Of a stretch of 64,000 bases of DNA, positions 58,240 through 64,000 are shown in pieces. The stretch comes from Deinococcus sp. Marseille-Q6407 (lineage in GTDB: Bacteria > Deinococcota > Deinococci > Deinococcales > Deinococcaceae). Position 1 is the stretch's first letter; each line of letters starts with the position of its first letter. The stretch spans positions 310,001 through 374,000 of the forward strand of contig NZ_CAMPFU010000004.1 in NCBI RefSeq assembly GCF_946848805.1. Reading direction: 5' to 3'. The notes under the pieces were generated by a model. That model was not told the DNA's origin and searched no databases. It was given only the letters and a program-made list of their open reading frames with translations. A program made the translations under genes and the position numbers.

Positions 58240-59390
58240 CTCATAAGTTGCACCTTGCATAGCTGAGCGAATAGCCGTGCTGGAGAAGAAATTCTCGCTC
58301 TTTTTGGAGCTGACTCAGAAGATGGTTGAGCCTGACTACGGGGAACAGGGTGTAGAGGGCCAGGCGTGCCGCCTCTTTCAAGGTCATCCCTTCTGAGCGA
58401 TGCAGCATGGTCAGGGTGAAGGCCAGGAAGACCATCAGAATCCAGCGGTCCAGACCCCTGGCAGTTCGCAGCGCGAACTGCGCCAACCCAAACTGATGCT
58501 TCCCTTCTTTGAAAAACGACTCCAGCGCCCAGCGCCGTTTTCCTTCAGCCAGGATGTCATCCCCCTCTAACAGCTCAGACGACACCGCGAAGAATTCGCG
58601 GTCCCCACGGTCCATCCTCCCCAGAGACAGCGTTTCCAGAGGCCAGTTGGCGAGGTTGACGTACCCCCCATGCGGACAGTCCGCCACCGTCACCCGCCCA
58701 GGATGGTCCGTGCGCCGGTTGCTCCTCACACCCACCACGAACTCGAAACCAAGGCGCTGCACACCGTCCAGAAAGACAGCGGATTCGAATCCACTGTCCG
58801 CCAGTACGCAGACCTGAAAGCGCTTCCCCACGAAGTCTGGCACCTCTTCCAGCAAGTCGAGGGCCAGTGTGACCGGGGTGCTGGTGTACTTGCCCTGGTA
58901 GACCCGGTAAGAAATGGGGAACTTCAGTTCCCCATATTCGGCGAACAGGACCACCAGATGGATGCCGTGCCTGCCGTTGTAGACACTGACATAGGGCAGC
59001 TGAGTTCCCACCTTTTCCACCGTGGTCAGATCCACGCTGAGCCGCATTCGAGGTCTACGTTTGTGACGAGCTGTATCCAGCAGGATGCGCCACTGGAAGT
59101 CCTGCATCTCTTCCCAGCAGCGGTCTGAATCCCAGTCATAGACGTTGAAGAAGCGACTCAGTGCACTGGGACTGACTCCCTCTGCCTGGCTGAACTTGGT
59201 CTTCTGACCTGGACTGTGGAAAAGGTGCAGCGAAGCCTCCAGGCTTCGCCGTTGGTACAGCGTCTCTGGAATATCCAGAACCTGCTGTGCGAAAATACGG
59301 ACGCGCTCCCCTGAAACCGGTTGATTCACACTTCCAGAATTTCAGCTCTGGGAGCGCTTTTTGTCTCCCTATACAGGTGCAAGTTCTGAG
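58240..59390 (-). mobile_element. Type A IS, copy 6 (1151 bp), inserted in DUF808 gene
   Basis: Complete element. Flanks GCGTA (58235-58239) and TCGTA (59391-59395) agree in 4 of 5 bases, consistent with an old 5-bp duplication. Its leader reads TATAGGGAGA, as in copy 3. Confidence 0.93.
58241..59329 (-). CDS. IS4-like DDE transposase (type A IS, copy 6)
   Basis: Intact 362-residue transposase with all catalytic residues. N-terminus [16 protein letters not shown] as in copy 1, C-terminus [15 protein letters not shown] as in copy 5. Confidence 0.92.
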   Translation of the reverse strand: MNQPVSGERVRIFAQQVLDIPETLYQRRSLEASLHLFHSPGQKTKFSQAEGVSPSALSRFFNVYDWDSDRCWEEMQDFQWRILLDTARHKRRPRMRLSVDLTTVEKVGTQLPYVSVYNGRHGIHLVVLFAEYGELKFPISYRVYQGKYTSTPVTLALDLLEEVPDFVGKRFQVCVLADSGFESAVFLDGVQRLGFEFVVGVRSNRRTDHPGRVTVADCPHGGYVNLANWPLETLSLGRMDRGDREFFAVSSELLEGDDILAEGKRRWALESFFKEGKHQFGLAQFALRTARGLDRWILMVFLAFTLTMLHRSEGMTLKEAARLALYTLFPVVRLNHLLSQLQKEREFLLQHGYSLSYARCNL

Positions 59391-59892
59391 TCGTACACTT
59401 TCTCGGCACCCTCGAAGCACAGATAGAGCCCGCCCAGCATCAGGATGTAGGTGATGGCGGTGGGCAGCAGCTGGCTGAGCAGCAGCACTACCGGCAGAAT
59501 GATGATCAGTTTGTTGCGCAGCGAGCCCTTGGCGATCTTCCAGATGATCGGCAGCTCACGGGCCGGCGAGAAGCCGGTCACATAACGCGGGGTCACGGCA
59601 GCGTCGTCCACCACCACGCCGACCGTTTTGGCGCTGGCTCGGCCTGCGGCGGCGCCGATATCGTCCACCAAGGCAGCAGCGACCTTGGCAATGGCTGCCA
59701 CGTCGTCCAGCAGGGCAGCCAGGCCGCCGCTCATGCGGTATTCCAGGGAATAAGGGTGAGGATGAGGGCTGAAAGTAAGCGCGACATCCGGGGCAGAGTA
59801 ACAGGTTGGGTGTGGGGAGGTTTTAAGGTGGGGTTGAGGAAATGGTAGGGAAGAAACCTTTTGTTTTTTATTCGCATATTAAAAAACTGCTG

Positions 59893-59920
59893 GAAGAAGA
59901 GGCCTATAGGCCTCTTCTTC
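59893..59920. terminator. 28-bp perfect palindrome after the nrd operon
   Basis: GAAGAAGAGGCCTA and its mirror form a perfect hairpin 17 bases past the glutaredoxin stop. On the minus strand TTTTTTAATATG follows 6 bases later. It likely ends the nrd transcript. The 158 bases from 59735 to 59892 show nothing else. Confidence 0.7.
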
Positions 59921-59936
59921 AATATTCGCGTTCAGT

Positions 59937-60212
59937 TCAGGACGACAGAAAGTTCTTGACTTCGCCCAGGCCACCGGTGTTGCGCAGGATGGCGCCGCGC
60001 TCGCGGTCAATCAGCGCCGGGGTGCTCTGTACGCCGTATTCAGTGGTCAGCGCCTCAAACTCGGCAGTGTTCTGCTCTCGGTGAACGACATCAATCTGGT
60101 CGTTGAACTGGCCTTTTAGAGGTTTATCCAGCATCAGGCGCAGGCGTTCGCAGTTGGGGCAGTGGTCCTGAGTCAGCAAAATAAAGCGGGTAGCGGTGGC
60201 GGTTTCAGTCAT
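59937..60212 (-). CDS. Glutaredoxin-like protein (NrdH-like) of the nrd operon
   Basis: Thioredoxin-fold protein of 91 residues with active site CPNC at 18-21 and the cis-proline segment VQSTPALI. The likely role is electron donor to the class Ib ribonucleotide reductase, as NrdH does. ATG 60212 overlaps the nrdF stop by 8 bases (ATGACTGA). The active site differs from the NrdH consensus CVQC, so NrdH in the strict sense is not certain. Confidence 0.8.
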   Translation of the reverse strand: MTETATATRFILLTQDHCPNCERLRLMLDKPLKGQFNDQIDVVHREQNTAEFEALTTEYGVQSTPALIDRERGAILRNTGGLGEVKNFLSS

Positions 60213-61269
60213 GAGCAAGGGCCTCCAGGGGGGCGGAAACGGCAGGGGTAGGGCGGTGCGGGGCCTGGCGAGACGCCGTTTTACGTTCGGCCGGCCAGAG
60301 TTCGTCGAAGTCATCTTCGGTCAGGGCTTCCACACTGATCTTGGCGTAGGAGTTGCCCTTGGCACTGAAAAAGTCGTGGGTGGTGCCTTTGGCCTTGATG
60401 CCGTTTTGCACGACCGGATTGATTTCCTCGTCGTCGAAAGTGCGCTCCAGACCCAGATTGTCGGCCAGCACGTTAAAGTTGTAGCGGATAAACTTTTTGA
60501 CTTCGTCTACCAGTCCTACGTCGGCATAGAGATACTCGGTGTAAGCCAGCTCGTTGCGGTACAGGCTCATCAGCGTGTCCTCATACCAGGCCAGGGCGTA
60601 AGCCTGCTCGGCCTCGTTCATCTCGGCGAACTTTTCCTGCGCCAGCAACGCCACATACACGCCGTGGACCGCCTCATCCATGATGATCAGGTTGAAAATC
60701 TCGCCGGCCGACACCATCCGGCCCCGCCCCGCCAGATAGAGCGGATAAAAGAAACCAGAATAAAACAGCGCCGTTTCGAGCATGCACGACACCACCATCT
60801 TTTTCCACAGGCCCAGGTTCGAGACGTCCGGGTCGCCGTAGATGCCCATGATGACCGAGATCTTATGCTGCAGCTGCGGCTGGGTGCGGACCCACTCGAA
60901 GACCTCGCGTTCCTCGGAGGTGGTCAGGAAGGTCTTGTTCATCAGCGAGTAGGACTTGGCGTGAATGTCTTCCATCATCCCCTGAAACTGCAGCGTGGCC
61001 TTGCGCACATGGCCCTGGACCAGGTGCCGCAGCGCCGGCATACCGACTTCGCCCTGCAGAGTGTCGAGCGCGTTCAGGCCCGCCGAAGCGTGGATATAGG
61101 TCCAGCGCTCGGCCTCACTGAGCGACTTCCAGACGATGGCGTCGTTACTGAGTGGGATTTCTTCCGGGAACCACAGCTGCGAGGTGTACTTCTCGTAAAA
61201 GGTGGTGGAAAAACTGTCTTCCGGCTCGGACCAGTTGGTGGCGGAGAAAGGATCAGGGTGGGGGTGCAT
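60205..61269 (-). CDS. nrdF: Ribonucleotide reductase class Ib small subunit
   Basis: Radical-generating beta subunit of 354 residues. Metal ligands fit the ferritin-like pattern with FQGMMEDIHAKSYS (ExxH) and IMDEAVHGVYVALL (DExxH). A tyrosine for the radical is expected near ERWTYIHA/IHAKSYS; I cannot fix it. The C-terminal tail binds NrdE. It follows nrdE by 72 bases in the same operon with nrdI, which identifies class Ib (manganese-loaded with NrdI help). Confidence 0.92.
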   Translation of the reverse strand: MHPHPDPFSATNWSEPEDSFSTTFYEKYTSQLWFPEEIPLSNDAIVWKSLSEAERWTYIHASAGLNALDTLQGEVGMPALRHLVQGHVRKATLQFQGMMEDIHAKSYSLMNKTFLTTSEEREVFEWVRTQPQLQHKISVIMGIYGDPDVSNLGLWKKMVVSCMLETALFYSGFFYPLYLAGRGRMVSAGEIFNLIIMDEAVHGVYVALLAQEKFAEMNEAEQAYALAWYEDTLMSLYRNELAYTEYLYADVGLVDEVKKFIRYNFNVLADNLGLERTFDDEEINPVVQNGIKAKGTTHDFFSAKGNSYAKISVEALTEDDFDELWPAERKTASRQAPHRPTPAVSAPLEALAHD

Positions 61270-61341
61270 GAGGGGACTCCTTGGGCACAGGAAAAAGAGA
61301 GGTTCAGAGGAAGGTGCAGCGGCTAAAGAGCTGGTCCTGGC

Positions 61342-63429
61342 TCAGACGGCGCAGGTCAGGCACTCCTCAATGGTGGTCTTGCGCATCCGGGTGTAGTACA
61401 GGGTCTTGACGCCGCCCAGGTAAGCCTGGATGTAATAGCGCTGCAGGTCGCGGGTGCTGGAGGAACCGGGCACGAACAGGGTGCAGCTGATGCCCTGGTC
61501 CACATGGCGCTGGGCAGTGGCGACCGTGTCCAGCACACGTTTCATGTCCATGTCGTAGGCTTCTTCGTAGTACCACTCGGTGTCCACGTTCAGGTGCGGC
61601 ATCGGGTAGATGGTACGGGCCTTGTTGGAGGTGCGCGTTTCGACTTTCTCGGTGATCGGCATGATGCTGGCCGAAGCGTGCGACACGTACGAGATGGAAC
61701 CGGTGGGGGCGACCGCCATCACGAAGGAGTGGGCCAGGCCGTATCGCTGGATGTCGCTGACCAGCTGCGCCCAGTCCTCGCGGGTGGGCAGGGTGTGGCC
61801 TTCAAACAGCGCCGCCACCTCGGCAGTCTTGGGGGCAAAGTCCTTGGCCAGATACTGCTCGAAGTAGGAGCCGTCAGCGTAGCGGCTGCCCTCGAAGCCA
61901 CCGAAGACGAAGCCGGTGTCGCGGGCAATTTCCATGCTGGCCCGGCGGGCGTGGTAATGCACAGCCGCGAAGAACACGTCCACGAATTCCAGCGCTTCCT
62001 CGGAGCCGTAAATCAGCTCGTTCTTGGCCAGAAAGGAATGCAGCCCCATGGCGCCCAGGCCGATAGAGCGCATCTCGTCGTTGGCCCGCTTCACGGCCGG
62101 CACCTCGGTCACGGAGGTGGAACGGGCCACATCATCCAGCATCCGGACAGCGGCGCCCACCACCCGGCCCAGGTCACCGCTCTGCATGGTCTGTTCAATT
62201 ACCAGGCTGGACAGGTTGCAGCTCACGTCCAGGCCAACCTGGTCCTTGTGTTCCTCGCCGTAGGAGTGAAAATAGCTGGGCAGGGTGGGCTGCAGGATTT
62301 CCGAGCAGAGGTTGCTCATCTTGATGGTGCCCACGTTGGGAATCGGGTTAGCGCGGTTGGCGTTGCCTTCAAACAGCAGGTAAGGGTAGCCGCTCTCGCC
62401 CTGGGTGATGGCGATGTCTTCCAGTACGCGACGAGCGCTGATGCGCTTTTTGCGGATGCGGGGGTTGTCGGCCAGCGCCTGATACTCGCTGCTCCAGTCA
62501 ATCGAGGTGAACTCGCGGCCGGTTTCCTGCTCGACCGAGTGCGGGTAGAACTGGTAGATGTCTTCGCCGGAACGCACCTTCTGCATGAAGATGTCGGGGA
62601 TGGTGGCGCCGACGCTGAGGGTCTTGAGGCGCGAATCCTCGTCGGAGGCGATTTTCTTGGAGCTGAGCACGTCCATGAAATCGGCGTGCATCACGCTGAG
62701 ATAGATGGCCCCGGCGCCGGGGCGCTGCCCGGCCTGATCGGCGTAACGCAGCATGTTGTCCAGCATCTTGGCCACACCCATCACGCCCTTGGTCACGTTC
62801 TGGATACCGCGCAGCGACTCGCCGCGTGCCCGCAGGTTGCTGACCTCCACCCCGATGCCGCCGCCACCCTTGCTCAGCTCGGCCACGAAGCTGAGCGTCT
62901 TGGTGATGGAGTTGAGGTTGTCGGTGCAGTCCTGCAGCAAAAAGCAGCTGACCAGTCGGCCGGTATTGGCCTTGCCGGAGTTCATCAGGGTAGGGGTGGC
63001 CGGCGTGAAGGTCTGGTTCACCAGATGATGCACCAGCTCCAGCGCTTCTTCGACGGTGCTGCTGCGGGCCAGCGCGGTGATGCTCATGCGGTCTTCATAA
63101 CGCTCCAGCCAGCGTGAGCGGTCAGGGGTCATGGTGGCATACTCGGAATAAAACTTGTAGGCGCCCATGAACGACCGGAAGCGGAACTTGTAGCCGTAGG
63201 CGCAGTTGAACACCTGCTGCACCTCGTCGTAGCTGTAGCGCTCGAACAGGGCCGGGTCCCAAAAGCCGTTCTCGACCATGTAACGGATTTTTTCCTTCAG
63301 GTCGTGGAAAAAGACGGTGTTGGGGTTGACCTTCTCCTGAAAGTAGACCTGCAGGGCGTCGGTGTCGTAGGTGGTGTTGATTTCGGTGCCCGAGAGCACC
63401 TTGTTGTTGAGTTCAATCCAGCGTTCCAT
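61342..63429 (-). CDS. nrdE: Ribonucleotide reductase class Ib catalytic subunit
   Basis: Catalytic alpha subunit of 695 residues reducing NDPs to dNDPs. Seen: TPTLMNSGKANTGRLVSCFL with a redox cysteine, NLCSEILQPT with the finger-loop cysteine, and the C-terminal CLTC pair (ECLTCAV) that relays electrons. There is no N-terminal ATP-cone, as is usual for NrdE. ATG 63429 has AGGAGG upstream and similarity starts there (ERWIELNNKVLSG). Third to NrdI and first large gene of the operon. Confidence 0.94.
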   Translation of the reverse strand: MERWIELNNKVLSGTEINTTYDTDALQVYFQEKVNPNTVFFHDLKEKIRYMVENGFWDPALFERYSYDEVQQVFNCAYGYKFRFRSFMGAYKFYSEYATMTPDRSRWLERYEDRMSITALARSSTVEEALELVHHLVNQTFTPATPTLMNSGKANTGRLVSCFLLQDCTDNLNSITKTLSFVAELSKGGGGIGVEVSNLRARGESLRGIQNVTKGVMGVAKMLDNMLRYADQAGQRPGAGAIYLSVMHADFMDVLSSKKIASDEDSRLKTLSVGATIPDIFMQKVRSGEDIYQFYPHSVEQETGREFTSIDWSSEYQALADNPRIRKKRISARRVLEDIAITQGESGYPYLLFEGNANRANPIPNVGTIKMSNLCSEILQPTLPSYFHSYGEEHKDQVGLDVSCNLSSLVIEQTMQSGDLGRVVGAAVRMLDDVARSTSVTEVPAVKRANDEMRSIGLGAMGLHSFLAKNELIYGSEEALEFVDVFFAAVHYHARRASMEIARDTGFVFGGFEGSRYADGSYFEQYLAKDFAPKTAEVAALFEGHTLPTREDWAQLVSDIQRYGLAHSFVMAVAPTGSISYVSHASASIMPITEKVETRTSNKARTIYPMPHLNVDTEWYYEEAYDMDMKRVLDTVATAQRHVDQGISCTLFVPGSSSTRDLQRYYIQAYLGGVKTLYYTRMRKTTIEECLTCAV

Positions 63430-63550
63430 GGTGTCTGTGCCTCCTCTGAGCGGCATAGAGTGCAAAAAAGGTGACGGAAGAGTCGTTCCGCCTGTGATGG
63501 GGCGGGGCCAAGCAGGGCAGCGGCGAAGATGCTCTCTCCTCTCCCCCGCC

Positions 63551-63928
63551 TTAGTCGGCCGCGTCGGCCTCCTGCCGGCTCAGCCAGGCAGCCACGGCCT
63601 GCACGTCGGCGGCGCTGCCCGATTTGTTGACCCGCGCCACGAACGGCACCCCGTACTGCCCGGCAATCACGTCACCGGCCCGGCCAAAGTTCTCGCCCCA
63701 GTGAAACGAGCCGCTGCTGACCACTCCGCGCAGCCAGGGACTGTGCCGCCGCAAAAACGCCGCCGTGCTGTCCGGTAGCACGCCGCTGCCAAAGGTATAG
63801 GTGAGCAGCAGATACGGCCCACGCGGGTCGGCTTCGGCCAGCGCCACAGCTTCCAGGCCGGTGCAGTCCGCAACCTTGAGGGTGAACCGGCGGGTGTTGC
63901 CGGTCAGGGTGTCGTAGATGAGTTGCAC
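63551..63928 (-). CDS. nrdI: NrdI flavodoxin-like protein
   Basis: FMN protein of 125 residues that supplies oxidant for assembling the manganese-tyrosyl cofactor of NrdF. The start VQLIYDTLTGNTRRF is the FMN phosphate loop; LLLTYTFGSGVLP and SSGSFHWGENFGRAGDVI complete the flavin site. GTG 63928 was chosen because AAAGGAG lies 8 bases upstream; the ATG at 63952 would put that site inside the gene. First gene of the nrd operon. Nothing can be assigned to 63953-64000. Confidence 0.9.
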   Translation of the reverse strand: MQLIYDTLTGNTRRFTLKVADCTGLEAVALAEADPRGPYLLLTYTFGSGVLPDSTAAFLRRHSPWLRGVVSSGSFHWGENFGRAGDVIAGQYGVPFVARVNKSGSAADVQAVAAWLSRQEADAAD

Positions 63929-64000
63929 GAGTAGGACTCCTTTTGAACCCATGTCAGAAGCCCTGCAGCGGTCAGAAACACGCTCAGCGGCTACAGGAAC

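Larger units (their letters stand above)
57595..59734 (-). pseudogene. DUF808 (YedI-like) membrane protein gene split by a type A IS
   Basis: The N-terminal part is at 59391-59734 (SGGLAALLDDVAAIAKVAAA to GGLYLCFEGAEKVY) and the C-terminal part at 57595-58239 (AAFGGGHAHAEED to WLAGTVGSGLLS). The family is an inner-membrane protein of unknown function with several helices. Removing the IS and one copy of its near-5-bp duplication (TACGA/TACGC) gives a continuous frame. The last 20 residues (IPFTCGRGAGARAHPPK) are unlike family members, and an alternative frame ends LWPRRRGAGTPA at 57644, so a late frameshift is also possible. Confidence 0.85.

Noticed and set aside
59731..59922. 63-codon minus-strand frame before the DUF808 gene.
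   Set aside because: It spans the palindromic terminator of the nrd operon and has no similarity to known proteins.
61504..63117. 537-codon frame antisense to nrdE.
   Set aside because: Shadow frame rich in His, Gly and Val; nrdE is certain.

Overview
The window looks like a Deinococcus replicon (genus-level inference). It has high-GC coding DNA, a stand-alone 844-residue UvrA2, a class Ib nrdIEF cluster, a DyP-peroxidase/catalase pair, a DtxR/MntH manganese module, several promoters whose -10 box lies just before the start codon, and many copies of IS4-like elements.

Left flank (1-15214): ordinary metabolic genes. These are rbsK-serB diverging from serC and serA (the whole phosphorylated serine pathway), an MscS channel, an MFS transporter with a MerR regulator, a DtxR-type regulator diverging from mntH across a clear operator, an aromatic/aspartate aminotransferase, an acetoacetate-decarboxylase-family protein and a catalase-like protein. 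The flank ends in a DyP-type peroxidase gene that one IS splits and a second IS truncates.

Accessory block (15215-48305): bounded on both sides by IS copies that lack target duplications, with broken genes at both edges. It holds a three-level nest of insertion sequences (IS630 inside a type A IS inside a type B IS), a plasmid replication module (repA plus eight iterons), a phosphatase, a small protein/GNAT pair, a serine resolvase, a HigBA-like toxin-antitoxin pair, a full type I-E CRISPR-Cas locus (cas3, cas8e, cse2, cas7, cas5, cas6e, cas1, cas2) with 39 repeats and 38 spacers, and a type I restriction-modification operon with two tandem HsdM genes, HsdS and HsdR, followed by a cut-off kinase-like gene. 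In effect it is a plasmid-derived defence island. A type B IS has landed with a 9-bp duplication between cas3 and cas8e, so the divergent cas promoter region is split.

Right flank (48306-64000): a decaying xanthine-dehydrogenase-like operon (truncated, frameshifted, start codons apparently lost), DUF2171, an HD phosphohydrolase, uvrA2, a DUF892 ferritin-like protein, an S41 protease with a secreted partner, a DUF808 membrane protein split by a type A IS, and the nrdI-nrdE-nrdF-glutaredoxin operon.

In this annotation 'type A IS' is the 1151-bp element (five full copies, one fragment) and 'type B IS' is the 1206-bp element (one full copy, one interrupted copy). The names are descriptive only.
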